64,000 bases of DNA from Janthinobacterium lividum (GCF_034424625.1 NZ_CP139976.1:4588001-4652000), one strand, 5' to 3'; numbered from the stretch's first letter, positions 53,546-62,237 are shown. Notes: generated by a model from the letters alone, not told the origin. Numbers and translations: made by a program.

Positions 53546-53935
53546 CTAGCGGCGCGGGGGATTCGAGTAAATGTCCTGCCCCACTTCGTTGATCTGGCGG
53601 CGCAGGTCGCGCCGTTCGTCGGGCGTCATGCGGCCCGTGCGGCGCGAGGCGTCGGCGCCTTCGTTGGCGCGGCGCTGCTCTTCTGCGCGCGTGTCGAAAC
53701 TGCGTGCGTCACGCTGTTCGCGCAGTCGCGTATCATTGCTGTTACTGCGCTGTACCTGTTCATACCGCTGGGCCTGCATTTGCTGCTGGTCGTCACGGCG
53801 TGGCGGCGGCTGGTTTTGCGCTGCCGCCAGGCTGGCGGCAAACACGGAACAAACGGCAAATGCGGACAGCACGGTCGTACGTGCAGCAATAGCTGCGCTG
53901 GGAGCGGCGTGAATTTTTTTAGTAAAGATATTCAT
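53546..53935 (-). CDS. Small exported protein, Gln/Arg-rich
   Basis: A 129-residue protein with a clear signal peptide (residues about 1-39, hydrophobic core TTVLSAFAVCSVFAASLAAAQ). The mature part is rich in Gln, Arg, Asp and Asn and is highly charged (RRDDQQQMQAQRYEQ, TRAEEQRRANEGADASRR), with MTPDERRDLRRQINEVGQDIYS near the end. The end resembles the 'LSPEERRQLRRDI...' tail of small periplasmic proteins of Burkholderiales. GAGGA precedes the ATG at 53935. No known function. Divergent from ompR. Confidence 0.75.
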   Translation of the reverse strand: MNIFTKKIHAAPSAAIAARTTVLSAFAVCSVFAASLAAAQNQPPPRRDDQQQMQAQRYEQVQRSNSNDTRLREQRDARSFDTRAEEQRRANEGADASRRTGRMTPDERRDLRRQINEVGQDIYSNPPRR

Positions 53936-54129
53936 TGAGTTCCTCTTCCGCGATGCCGTATAAACTAAAGCTGATTTCCACTGTGGCCCCAGTGTATGAT
54001 GCTTTACACGGTGCAGTAAGAGTAATTGGGTAAAGTTTGTAACACTTTGTAATGGGTCGCCACAGCCCCTTGCCGACGCCGCGCGAGGCGTTACTATAGC
54101 AACTAATATAAGATAACACGACACCCTAA
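53936..54129. other. Divergent small-gene/ompR promoter region
   Basis: A 194-base gap, AT-rich around 53990-54055 (for example TGATGCTTTACAC, GTAAAGTTTGTAACACTTTGTAATG in pieces). It should contain both promoters. Repeated GTAA-type elements may be OmpR-binding sites, but this is a guess. Confidence 0.4.
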
Positions 54130-54900
54130 ATGACCACAACCTCCACTTCCGGCAGCAATACAACAACGCAATCGATCCACGGCCACCAGGCAAAAATCAT
54201 GGTAGTCGATGACGATGTGCGCCTGCGCGACCTGCTGCGGCGCTACCTGACCGAACAGGGCTTCAATGTCTTCACGGCAGAGAGCGCGACGGCCATGAAC
54301 AAACTGTGGCTGCGCGAACGCTACGACCTGCTGGTGCTCGACCTGATGCTGCCGGGCGAAGACGGCCTGTCGATCTGCCGCCGCCTGCGCGGCGCGGGCG
54401 ACCAGACGCCGATCATCATGCTGACGGCCAAGGGCGAGGACGTGGACCGCATCGTGGGCCTGGAAATGGGTGCCGACGATTACCTGCCGAAACCATTTAA
54501 TCCGCGTGAACTGGTGGCCCGCATCGGCGCCGTGCTGCGCCGCAAGGGTCCCGATGAAATCCCGGGCGCGCCGTCGGAAACGCCGCAAACCTTCGAATTC
54601 GGCGACTTCGTGCTGGATCTGGGCACGCGTACCCTGAAAAAGAATGGCGAAACAGTGCCGCTGACGACCGGTGAATTTTCGGTGCTGAAAGTGTTTGCCC
54701 GCCATGCACGCCAGCCGCTGTCGCGCGAGAAACTCATGGAACTGGCGCGCGGCCGCGAATACGAAGTGTTCGACCGCAGCCTGGACGTGCAAATCTCGCG
54801 CCTGCGCAAACTCATCGAACCTGATCCGTCGAGCCCGCTGTTCATCCAGACCGTGTGGGGCTTAGGTTACGTCTTCATCCCGGACGGACAGCCGCGCTGA
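54130..54900 (+). CDS. ompR: OmpR-type response regulator
   Basis: A 256-residue regulator. Receiver domain residues are complete: DDD at about 27-29, phosphoacceptor D71 (LLVLDLMLPGEDG), T in MLTAKGE, and K in LPKPFNP. The winged-helix domain follows (about 150-250: ETVPLTTGEFSVLKVFARHARQPLSREKLMELARGREY in parts, ISRLRKLIEPDPSSPLFIQTVWGLGYVFIPDG), as in OmpR. An extended polar N-terminus of about 20 residues (Thr/Ser-rich) precedes the receiver. The sensor gene starts 13 bases downstream, so both are an operon. Likely tied to osmolarity or envelope stress. Confidence 0.93.
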   Translation: MTTTSTSGSNTTTQSIHGHQAKIMVVDDDVRLRDLLRRYLTEQGFNVFTAESATAMNKLWLRERYDLLVLDLMLPGEDGLSICRRLRGAGDQTPIIMLTAKGEDVDRIVGLEMGADDYLPKPFNPRELVARIGAVLRRKGPDEIPGAPSETPQTFEFGDFVLDLGTRTLKKNGETVPLTTGEFSVLKVFARHARQPLSREKLMELARGREYEVFDRSLDVQISRLRKLIEPDPSSPLFIQTVWGLGYVFIPDGQPR

Positions 54901-54913
54901 TCGCAGGCGAGGC

Positions 54914-56272
54914 ATGATGAAGCTTTTTCCCGATATCAGCCTGGCGCGGCTGAAAAGCGGCTTGTTCTGGCGCACCTTTTTGCTGCTCGGCACCTTGACC
55001 ACGGTCAGCATGATCGCCTGGTTCAGCATGATTTCCTTCATCCAGCGCGAGCCGCAGGCGCAGCAGATTTCCGCCCAGATCATTTCCGTCGTCACCATCA
55101 CGCATGCGGCACTGACGCACTCGGCTCCCGAGCTGCGCCGCGAGCTGCTGTTCGATCTCGTCAGCAATGAAGGCATCCGCATCTTCTCGCTGGAAGAGGA
55201 CGACCGCATCGAGCCGCCGCCCGACAATTACCTGATGCCCGACATCGAGGCGCTGGTGAAGGCCAAGCTGGGCAAGGACACGCGCTTTTCCGCGCGCGTC
55301 AACGGCGTGGCCGGCTTCTGGGTCAGCTTCAAGATCGACGACGACGAGTACTGGCTGATGCTGGACCGGGAGCGCCTGCGCGGCTTGACGGGCTTCCAGT
55401 GGCTGGGCTGGGCCAGCCTGGTGTCGCTGCTGTCCCTGCTGGGCGCAGCCATCATTTCCAGCCTGATCAATCTGCCGCTGTCGCGTTTGACGGCGGCCGC
55501 GCGCGACATCGCCAAGGGCAAGCAGCCGGCGCCGCTGCCGGAAAAGGGCCCGATCGAAATCATCGAGGCGAACCGCAGCTTCAACCAGATGGTCGATGAT
55601 CTGAAACAGGTGGAATCGGACCGCGCCGTGATTTTGGCCGGCATTTCGCACGACTTGCGCACGCCGCTGGCGCGCATGCAGCTGGAAGTGGAAATGGCGA
55701 ACCTGTCGGACGAGGCGCGCGAAGGCATCCAGTCCGATATCGGGCAGATGGATGCCATCATCGGCCAGTTCCTCGACTACGCCAAGCCGACGGAAGCGTC
55801 GAGTTTTACGGACGTCGACCTCAGTGGCCTGCTCAGCGACATGACGCGCGAAGCCATGCGCCTGCCGGATGTGAAGATCAACGCCAGCATCGCCGACGGC
55901 GCGCATGCGATGGGCAACCCCACCGACCTGCGCCGCGTGCTGAACAACCTGATCGAGAATGCGCGCCGTTATGGCAAGACGCCGGGCAGCGACGTGACGG
56001 AAATCGACATCGCCTGCCAGGTGCGCACCAGCCACGGCGCGAAAAAGGTCATCATCGAAGTGCAAGACCACGGCACGGGCGTGCCGGCAGAAAAGATCGA
56101 GCAACTGATGAAGCCGTTCACCCGCCTCGACACGGCGCGCGGGCAGGCAAACGGCGCCGGCCTGGGCCTGGCCATCGTCGACCGCGTGCTGCTGCGCCAC
56201 GGCGCCGAATTGCAAGTGCGCAACCGCGAAGGCGGCGGCCTCGCGTTTCAGATCAGCTTGCCAGCGGCGTAG
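54914..56272 (+). CDS. envZ: EnvZ-type membrane sensor histidine kinase
   Basis: A 452-residue kinase paired with ompR. Two membrane helices (about 20-43 and 163-190) flank a periplasmic domain. HAMP follows, then the H box LAGISHDLRTPLARM (H246), N box LNNLIENARRYG, G1 VQDHGTGVP and G2 GLGLAIVDRV. Tandem ATGs at 54914 and 54917 follow GAGG; 54917 has the better spacing. The stop TAG (56270-56272) lies inside the first bases of a REP-like repeat. Confidence 0.91.
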   Translation: MMKLFPDISLARLKSGLFWRTFLLLGTLTTVSMIAWFSMISFIQREPQAQQISAQIISVVTITHAALTHSAPELRRELLFDLVSNEGIRIFSLEEDDRIEPPPDNYLMPDIEALVKAKLGKDTRFSARVNGVAGFWVSFKIDDDEYWLMLDRERLRGLTGFQWLGWASLVSLLSLLGAAIISSLINLPLSRLTAAARDIAKGKQPAPLPEKGPIEIIEANRSFNQMVDDLKQVESDRAVILAGISHDLRTPLARMQLEVEMANLSDEAREGIQSDIGQMDAIIGQFLDYAKPTEASSFTDVDLSGLLSDMTREAMRLPDVKINASIADGAHAMGNPTDLRRVLNNLIENARRYGKTPGSDVTEIDIACQVRTSHGAKKVIIEVQDHGTGVPAEKIEQLMKPFTRLDTARGQANGAGLGLAIVDRVLLRHGAELQVRNREGGGLAFQISLPAA

Positions 56273-56361
56273 GTCGGATCAGCGAGGCCTTGCCTCGCGT
56301 AATCCGACAACATTGTTGGCAATTCCTGTCGGATTACGCGCCAGGCGCTAATCCGACCTAC
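56269..56361. repeat. REP-like repeat, paired copy overlapping the envZ stop
   Basis: Left unit: GTAGGTCGGATCAGC ... GCGTAATCCGAC (56269-56308). Right unit: GTCGGATTACGCGCCAGGCGCTAATCCGACCTAC (56328-56361). Both arms match the 48286-48366 copy, with a different middle. The first unit begins inside the envZ stop codon. Confidence 0.85.
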
Positions 56362-56397
56362 GCTACCGGCTCCGGCGTTTCCGCCGCCCGACGACCG

Positions 56398-56877
56398 TCA
56401 AGCGGACGCCTGCTCCTGCGCCAGCAATTTATTCATCAGCAGTTCCGTCGCCCCGTAGCCGTACAGGGAATCGCTCTCCATGCCCGGCGTATCAAAGGGG
56501 ATCGATTCCTCGCGGTTCAGCTTGGCAGGGTCCGCATCCGCATAGCTGGCGCGCCAGGCGCGCTGCAAGGATTCATTGCGGCGGATAAAGGCCGGCATGG
56601 GCCAGGCGTCGCGCTCCCAGTGGAGGCTGTCACCCAGCAGGGGCCAGCGCTCGTTGAGCAGGGCCATGTCGCCCGTGCGCAGGCGGCGTACGGCCTGTTC
56701 CGGCCGCAAGCCTTCCAGCTCATCGAGCGTCGGCAAGCTGTCGCGCTTCGGCCCGAACATATACGCCAGCATGATGCGCCCGGCAGGCGCCCTGCGCGCC
56801 ACCACGCCGACGGCATAGCCGCCGCCCGGCAAGGGCACGGCAAACCAGCTGCCTTCTCGGTATGGTAATGATCTCAT
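56398..56877 (-). CDS. Immunity protein 26-like protein
   Basis: A 159-residue protein whose first 90 residues read like the Imm26 family: REGSWFAVPLPGGGYAVGVVARRAPAGRIMLAYMFGPKRD, then LRTGDMALLNERWPLLG. Imm26 proteins are predicted to neutralise polymorphic toxins. No toxin gene is next to it, so the role is unproven. The C-terminal half (NREESIPFDTPGMESDSLYGYGATELL) is unlike known motifs. The ATG at 56877 is chosen over an upstream Cys-rich extension. It is 93 bases downstream of the ferritin-like gene, same strand. Confidence 0.62.
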   Translation of the reverse strand: MRSLPYREGSWFAVPLPGGGYAVGVVARRAPAGRIMLAYMFGPKRDSLPTLDELEGLRPEQAVRRLRTGDMALLNERWPLLGDSLHWERDAWPMPAFIRRNESLQRAWRASYADADPAKLNREESIPFDTPGMESDSLYGYGATELLMNKLLAQEQASA

Positions 56878-56970
56878 CGTTGCAAACTCCCCCAAAATCG
56901 TGTCCGGGGCACAGTCTACGCGAAACGATGCAAAAGTGGCGCATGGTACGCCACAGCAACAAACCAATAG

Positions 56971-57276
56971 TTACAATATTTTCTCGTCATAGTGATACTG
57001 AGCAACAATCGGTCCCGCCTTGAACAGCGCTTCCTTCATGGCCGTATCCAGGCGCGCATCGCGGCGGCGCATCCATTCGAGCAGCATGGATATTTCGCGC
57101 CGGCTGGTGTCGCCCGCATGCGCCAGCACGCGGCGCAGTTCCGGGTCCGTGCACGCCTCGAAACGCTGGCTGTTCAAGTCCAGCGCCTGCAGCGCGGCGA
57201 TGGCAGCGCCGATGGCGCGGTGCATATCGAGCGCGGTGGCCGGCAAGCCGGATTCTTCCAGTGGGACGTTGGTCAT
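56971..57276 (-). CDS. Encapsulated-ferritin-like small protein lacking metal ligands
   Basis: A 101-residue, helical protein. It matches the R. rubrum encapsulated ferritin (EncFtn) pattern as I recall it: MHRAI ... L-ALDLNSQRFEACTDPELRRVLAH ... MLLEWMRRRDARLDTAMKEALF-AGPI. The ferroxidase residues are replaced: EncFtn Glu31, Glu32, Glu34, Trp38 and Tyr39 correspond to A27, A28, Q30, L34, N35, and the ExxH pair Glu62/His65 corresponds to S58/E61. It therefore cannot bind iron in the known way. The ATG at 57276 has AAAAGGA upstream. No encapsulin shell gene is adjacent. Confidence 0.66.
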   Translation of the reverse strand: MTNVPLEESGLPATALDMHRAIGAAIAALQALDLNSQRFEACTDPELRRVLAHAGDTSRREISMLLEWMRRRDARLDTAMKEALFKAGPIVAQYHYDEKIL

Positions 57277-57418
57277 GCGCATTCCTTTTCGCGTGGTGGT
57301 GACATCGGCTGCATTCTCCACCGCGCGGGCGAAAAGCTCAAGCGTCCACGACACGTTTCCACCCGTTCGGCCATAATCATGGCTCAGCAACAGCCTAAAC
57401 CCCAGCGGCAGGAGCCCC

Positions 57419-58576
57419 ATGTTCAATTTCGACTTTTACAATCCGACGCAAATCCTCTTCGGCCAGGGCCAGATCGCCGCCATCACGGCGCTGATCCCGC
57501 CGCATGCCAGAGTGCTCATGACGTATGGCGGCGGCAGCATCAAGCAGAACGGCGTCTACGATGAAGTCAGGGCGGCGCTGGCCGGCCATACCTTGCTGGA
57601 ATTTGCCGGCATCGAACCCAATCCCAGCTATGAAACCCTGATGCAGGCCGTGGCCATGGTGAAAAGCGAGCGCATCGATTTCCTGCTGGCCGTCGGCGGC
57701 GGTTCCGTGGTCGATGGCACCAAATTCATCGCCGCGGCCGCCCTGCATGAAGGCGAGGCGTGGGACATCCTGGCCAAAGGCGGCAAGATCGTCGAGGCCG
57801 CCCTTCCCTTCGGCACGGTATTGACGTTACCGGCCACGGGTTCCGAAATGAATGGCTCGGCCGTGATCACGCGCAAGGCCACGCAGGAAAAGCGCTCGTT
57901 CATGAGCCGCAAGGTGTATCCGAAATTCTCCGTACTGGACCCCTCGAAAACATTCACCTTGCCGCTGCGCCAGGTGGGCAATGGCGTCGTCGATGCGTTT
58001 GCGCATGTCATGGAACAGTATTTGACCTACCCCGTGAACGCGTCCGTGCAAGACCGCTTCGCCGAAGGCATTTTATTGACCCTGATCGAGGAAGGCCCGA
58101 AAGCCCTGTCGCACCCGGACGACTACGACGTGCGCGCCAACGTGATGTGGAGCGCCACCCTGGCCTTGAACGGCCTGATCGGCGTGGGCGTGCCGCAGGA
58201 CTGGTCCACGCACGCCATCGGCCATGAATTGACGGCTTTGTACGAGCTCGACCATGCCCAGACCCTGGCCATCATCCTGCCCAGCATGCTGCGCGTGCGC
58301 AAGCAGGCCAAGCGCGCCAAACTGCTGCAATACGCGGCCCGCGTGTGGGGACTCGACGGCGGCGACGAGGATGGCCGCATCGAGGCCGCCATCGCGCGCA
58401 CGGAATTCTTCTTCCGCCACATGGGCGTCAAGACGCGCCTGGCCGACTACGGCCTGAACCACGTCAGCGTGGATGCCGTCGTGTCCGCCCTGGAAGCGCA
58501 CGGCATGACGGCGCTGGGCGAGCAGCGCGAAGTGACGCCCGCCGTCAGCCGCAAGGTCCTGGAACTGAGTCTGTAG
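57419..58576 (+). CDS. yqhD: YqhD-like iron-containing alcohol dehydrogenase
   Basis: A 385-residue group III alcohol dehydrogenase, nearly the length of E. coli YqhD. The coenzyme site reads VLMTYGGGSIKQNGVYDEV and LAVGGGSVVDGTKF, followed by TLPATGSEMNGSAVIT, metal ligands in VVDAFAHVMEQYLTYP (D, H) and HAIGHELTALYELDHAQTLA (H, H). YqhD reduces short and medium aldehydes with NADPH and helps in aldehyde detoxification. It stands alone, divergent from the ferritin-like gene. Confidence 0.92.
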   Translation: MFNFDFYNPTQILFGQGQIAAITALIPPHARVLMTYGGGSIKQNGVYDEVRAALAGHTLLEFAGIEPNPSYETLMQAVAMVKSERIDFLLAVGGGSVVDGTKFIAAAALHEGEAWDILAKGGKIVEAALPFGTVLTLPATGSEMNGSAVITRKATQEKRSFMSRKVYPKFSVLDPSKTFTLPLRQVGNGVVDAFAHVMEQYLTYPVNASVQDRFAEGILLTLIEEGPKALSHPDDYDVRANVMWSATLALNGLIGVGVPQDWSTHAIGHELTALYELDHAQTLAIILPSMLRVRKQAKRAKLLQYAARVWGLDGGDEDGRIEAAIARTEFFFRHMGVKTRLADYGLNHVSVDAVVSALEAHGMTALGEQREVTPAVSRKVLELSL

Positions 58577-58660
58577 CGCAGTTTGCAAATTCCAGCCACA
58601 CTGTTGTAAAACGGTCAGCCAGGGGGACAGCTGGCCGTGGTTCATGCTAAGCTGTCATTT

Positions 58661-58739
58661 CGCTAGGGGTCCTGGAGTCGTTATCCGGGTGAGAGATACC
58701 CTTCGTACCTGATCTGGATAATGCCAGCGAAGGAAAGCG
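58661..58739 (+). promoter_or_regulatory. TPP riboswitch (THI element)
   Basis: The highly conserved block ACCTGATCTGGATAATGCCAGCGAAGGAA (58706-58734, given here as two parts: ACCTGATCTGGATAATGCC and AGCGAAGGAA) is unmistakable. Upstream are AGGGGTCCT (58665-58673) and GGGTGAGAGATACCC (58687-58701). It is placed about 100 nt before the TonB-dependent receptor gene. TPP binding should lower its expression, so the receptor is predicted to import thiamine or a precursor. Confidence 0.94.
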
Positions 58740-58837
58740 CAAAGTACCTCCCTCCTTTGATAGCTCCTGCGTTGGCGCCAGCCGAACAAGCAGCCTGCCG
58801 TGCTCTTTACAGAGACGGCTTGAACCACGAGCAATCT

Positions 58838-61003
58838 ATGTCCACACCGAATTTATCCGTTTCTGTACTGACCCTGGCCATCCTGCACGCGTTTGCCGCG
58901 CCTGCCTTTGCTGCGAACGACACCGCCGAAGCCGCCGATCCGCAGGCCCAAAACATGGCCGAAGTCGTCGTCACGGCCAGCAAGGCGCCGGCCGCCAAGC
59001 GCGCCTCCGTGGGCGGCTTTGCCGACGCGCCGCTGCTGCAGACACCGGCGTCCGTCACCGTCATTTCGCAAAAAGACATGCAGGACTTGCAGATCCGCAA
59101 TCTCAGCGATGCCGTCAAGCTCGACGCCAGCATCAACGAATCGTACAACGCCGTCGGCTACGCGGAACAGTTCACCATCCGCGGCTTCAAGCTCGACACA
59201 AACTCCAGCTACCGCAAGGATGGCGTGGCCATTCCTGGCGACACGCAAATTCCGCTGGAAAACAAGGAACGCATCGAAGTCTTAAAAGGCCTGGCCGGCT
59301 TGCAGGCAGGCGTGGCCGCGCCTGGCGGCGTGATCGACTTCATCGTCAAGCGCCCCACCGCCGCACCGCTGCGCACCGTCACCGTGGAAGCGCGCGAACG
59401 GGGCACCGTGTATGGCGCCGTCGACCTGGGCGGACGCCTGGAAGACACGCGCTTCGGTTACCGCGTCAACGTGGCGGCCGAGCGCCTGCGTTCCTACATC
59501 CAGGGCGCGGACGGCAACCGTCGGTTCATTTCCGGCGCCTTCGACTGGCAGATTTCCCCGCAAGCGCTGCTGCAGCTCGACGCCGACTACCAGGACAAGG
59601 CGCAGGTCACGGCGCCCGGCTTCCAGCTGCTGAGCAACGGCAGCCTGCCGGCCAACGTCAGCGCCGACGCCATGCTCAACAAGCAACCGTGGACGCATCC
59701 GGTGGAAACCGTCACCAGCAACCTCGGCCTGCGCTTCCAGTACGCCTTCAATGACGACTGGCACGCCACCCTCTCCGCCAACCAGCACTCGTTCAAGCGC
59801 GACGACTACACGGCGTATCCGTATGGCTGCAGCCCGGAAGGCTGGGCGCCCGTCTTCTGCAGCAATGGCGATTTCTCCGTATGGGACTTCCGCAGCCTGG
59901 GCGAGACAAAGAAGCCGTTGAGCGCGCAAGCCATGATCCAGGGCAAGTTCGCCACCGGCAGCCTGCGCCACGAATTCACTGCCGGCGTGTCGTACTTCAA
60001 CCGCAAGGACCGGGCCGGCAAGTACGTGTACGACGAAGTGGGCATCAGCAATATCTACCGTCCCGTCATCGTCGCGCCATCCGACGGCGTCACTGGCCCC
60101 GTGCGCCTGGTACGCAACGACAAGGAAAAATCCGTCTTCGTGCAAGACATCGTCAGCCTGGCGCCCAACTGGAAGCTGCATGGCGGCCTGCGCCACATCA
60201 ATGTGGATGGCTACCAGTATGTGCTCAAGGCCGACCAGGAAATCCGCGCCAAGCACGACTTCCTGTTGCCGAACGTGGCGCTGGTGTACAACCCGCAAGA
60301 CAATATCGCCGTGTATGCATCGTATTCGCAGGGCATGGAACACGGCGGCACGGCCGACCGCTACGCGGAAAACGCCAATGTGGAACTGACGCCGAGCCGC
60401 TCGAAGCAGATCGAATTGGGCGTGAAGGCGGACCTGACGCCGGACTTCATGGTAGCCGCCACCCTGTTCCAGATCCGCAAGGGCCTGGAATTCAACCAGT
60501 ACCTCGACAGCAGCATGAGCACCTACAACTTCGTGCGCGCGGGCCAGGCCCAGCACCGTGGCCTGGAATTGTCGGCCCAGGGCAAGGCATCGGCCAACCT
60601 GAACCTGGGCGCGTCCGTCACGGCCCTGAACAGCCAGCAATCAGGCACGGGCAGTGCGGACTACGATGGCAAGCGCGTGCCCAACGTGCCGGCCTTCAAG
60701 GCGGCCGTGCACGCCGACTACGCCGTGCCGCAGGTGGCGGGCTTGAGCGTGAATGGCAGCTGGGAATATGCGGGCAAAAAGGCGTTTGAAAACAACAACA
60801 CCACCTTCGTGCCTTCGTACAGCGTGTTCAACCTGGGCGCCGCCTGGGCCACGCGCCTGGCCGGCACGCCAGCCGTGCTGCGCGCCACCGTCAACAACGT
60901 GACGGACAAGTTCTACTGGCGCGATGTGACTCCGGAAGCAGGCGGCTACCTGTTCCCGGGTGCAAGCCGCACCTTGAAGGTGTCGGCGCAATTCGACTTT
61001 TAA
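58838..61003 (+). CDS. TonB-dependent outer-membrane receptor, TPP-riboswitch regulated
   Basis: A 721-residue receptor. A signal peptide (ending AFAAN near residue 28) is followed by a TonB box-like EVVVTASK, the plug domain (PLLQTPASVTVISQKDMQDLQ ... LKGLAGLQAGVAAPGGVIDFIVKRP, in parts) and a 22-strand barrel ending in KVSAQFDF, with a terminal aromatic residue. By sequence it is siderophore-receptor-like (TonB-siderophor family). However, the upstream TPP riboswitch indicates thiamine transport. The ATG at 58838 is chosen because it begins the signal peptide; an in-frame ATG at 58721 inside the riboswitch is not used. Confidence 0.9.
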   Translation: MSTPNLSVSVLTLAILHAFAAPAFAANDTAEAADPQAQNMAEVVVTASKAPAAKRASVGGFADAPLLQTPASVTVISQKDMQDLQIRNLSDAVKLDASINESYNAVGYAEQFTIRGFKLDTNSSYRKDGVAIPGDTQIPLENKERIEVLKGLAGLQAGVAAPGGVIDFIVKRPTAAPLRTVTVEARERGTVYGAVDLGGRLEDTRFGYRVNVAAERLRSYIQGADGNRRFISGAFDWQISPQALLQLDADYQDKAQVTAPGFQLLSNGSLPANVSADAMLNKQPWTHPVETVTSNLGLRFQYAFNDDWHATLSANQHSFKRDDYTAYPYGCSPEGWAPVFCSNGDFSVWDFRSLGETKKPLSAQAMIQGKFATGSLRHEFTAGVSYFNRKDRAGKYVYDEVGISNIYRPVIVAPSDGVTGPVRLVRNDKEKSVFVQDIVSLAPNWKLHGGLRHINVDGYQYVLKADQEIRAKHDFLLPNVALVYNPQDNIAVYASYSQGMEHGGTADRYAENANVELTPSRSKQIELGVKADLTPDFMVAATLFQIRKGLEFNQYLDSSMSTYNFVRAGQAQHRGLELSAQGKASANLNLGASVTALNSQQSGTGSADYDGKRVPNVPAFKAAVHADYAVPQVAGLSVNGSWEYAGKKAFENNNTTFVPSYSVFNLGAAWATRLAGTPAVLRATVNNVTDKFYWRDVTPEAGGYLFPGASRTLKVSAQFDF

Positions 61004-61552
61004 TTAAGTTGACGTAAAGGCAGGCGCCGCATCAAGCGCCTGCTGCAGCAAGGGCGCCGCCTGTTCCAGGCGCGCCTCCAGGCTGTCGTGCAGCACGTGG
61101 TAGGCGATGCCGCGCGCGTCGAGCTCGTCGAGCAGGTAGCGGTAGATCAGCTGGCGCACGGCTTCCGACTCGCGCTGCAAGCCGTCGGCCACCCACGGGC
61201 TGTCGGGCGCCGTCACCAACGTCAGATCGTACTGTGTGGCATCGGCCAGCGCCGCCAGCGGCGCATCGGCGCCATTGAAATAATGGCGGCTGTAGACCAC
61301 CGTCATCAACGGCGTCGTATCGCAAAACAGGAAGTGGCGCGCCTGCGCGGTGGCAGCCGCTTCGCGTTCGACTTGCGTTCGCGCAATGCCAAACTGGTCG
61401 GCCGCGACGGGCACCCTGCCCTGCTTCTCGACAAATTCGCGCAAGTATTCCGGCACCCACACGGTGCCGTAGCGTTCGGCCAGGGCGGCTGCCAGGGTCG
61501 ACTTGCCCGACGATTCCGCGCCCAGGATGGCCACGCGCACGCAACGCTCCAT
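61004..61552 (-). CDS. NadR-like AAA kinase, possibly a vitamin kinase
   Basis: A 182-residue P-loop protein with Walker A GAESSGKST (residues 11-19), then VWVPEYLREFVEKQGR, FLFCDTTPLMTVVYSRHYF and VTAPDSPWVADGLQR. It corresponds to the C-terminal ribosylnicotinamide-kinase-like domain of NadR (AAA_28) without the adenylyltransferase domain. It overlaps the pnuC-like gene by 4 bases and so is co-translated with it. Because the neighbouring receptor is TPP-controlled, the substrate may be thiamine rather than nicotinamide riboside; the sequence alone cannot decide. Confidence 0.85.
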   Translation of the reverse strand: MERCVRVAILGAESSGKSTLAAALAERYGTVWVPEYLREFVEKQGRVPVAADQFGIARTQVEREAAATAQARHFLFCDTTPLMTVVYSRHYFNGADAPLAALADATQYDLTLVTAPDSPWVADGLQRESEAVRQLIYRYLLDELDARGIAYHVLHDSLEARLEQAAPLLQQALDAAPAFTST

Positions 61553-62163
61553 CACTTGAGGACCATCGCGCTCGGCGCGGCCGGGGCCGACTTTCTCCAC
61601 GCCAGCAAGCCGATGATGGCCATCACGACGAAGAAGGCATACAGCACGGCCGTCAGGATCAGTCCCTTGTGCAGGTATAGCCAGACATACAGCACGTCGA
61701 CGATGATCCAGGCGATCCAGTTTTCCAGTTTCTTGCGCGACAGCAGGAATTGCCCCACCAGGCTGCCTGCCGTGAGGAAGCCGTCCGCGTGGGGCACGTC
61801 CGTATCCGTCGTCGTCAGCAGCCAGGCGATCAGCAGGAAGCCGACCAGCCAGCCTGCGGCGCACGCCATCCAGCCGCGTCCATCGAGGCGCGTGACGGGC
61901 AAGGTCTTGCCGCCGCTGGCCGGGTGCAGCCACTGGTACCAGCCCCAGAACGAGACGCTGATGAACAGCAGTTGCAAGGCCATGTCGCCATACAGGCGCG
62001 ATTCGAAAAACACGAAACCGTAGGCGGCCGAGGAAATGATGGCGAACAGCCACGCCCAGTGATTCTGGCGGATGTTCAGCGCAACGGTTGTCAATGCCAG
62101 GACAAAGGAAATCAGTTCAAGCGGCGTGGTGGCAAAACCCAGCAGGAGAAGCGTATCGTTCAT
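61552..62163 (-). CDS. PnuC-family vitamin transporter (PnuC or PnuT)
   Basis: A 203-residue membrane protein with about seven helices. Family motifs are visible: TTPLELISFVLALTTVALNI at the start, the Trp-rich SVSFWGWYQWLH substrate region, and NWIAWIIVDVLYVWLYLHKGLILTAVLY near the end. PnuC proteins carry nicotinamide riboside, PnuT carries thiamine; phosphorylation inside traps the substrate. The kinase gene overlaps it, and the TPP-regulated receptor lies convergent beyond. ATG 62163 is chosen; no strong ribosome binding site is seen. Confidence 0.87.
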   Translation of the reverse strand: MNDTLLLLGFATTPLELISFVLALTTVALNIRQNHWAWLFAIISSAAYGFVFFESRLYGDMALQLLFISVSFWGWYQWLHPASGGKTLPVTRLDGRGWMACAAGWLVGFLLIAWLLTTTDTDVPHADGFLTAGSLVGQFLLSRKKLENWIAWIIVDVLYVWLYLHKGLILTAVLYAFFVVMAIIGLLAWRKSAPAAPSAMVLK

Positions 62164-62237
62164 GGGAATCGTGATGAGGCTGGTGGTGCAGTATGCAATA
62201 CCAGCCATGAATAAGCAAGATTGCCCGCTCAGTGCGC

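Noticed and set aside
58721-58837. Upstream ATG start for the TonB-dependent receptor
   Set aside because: It lies inside the TPP riboswitch and would place about 39 extra residues before a normal signal peptide.
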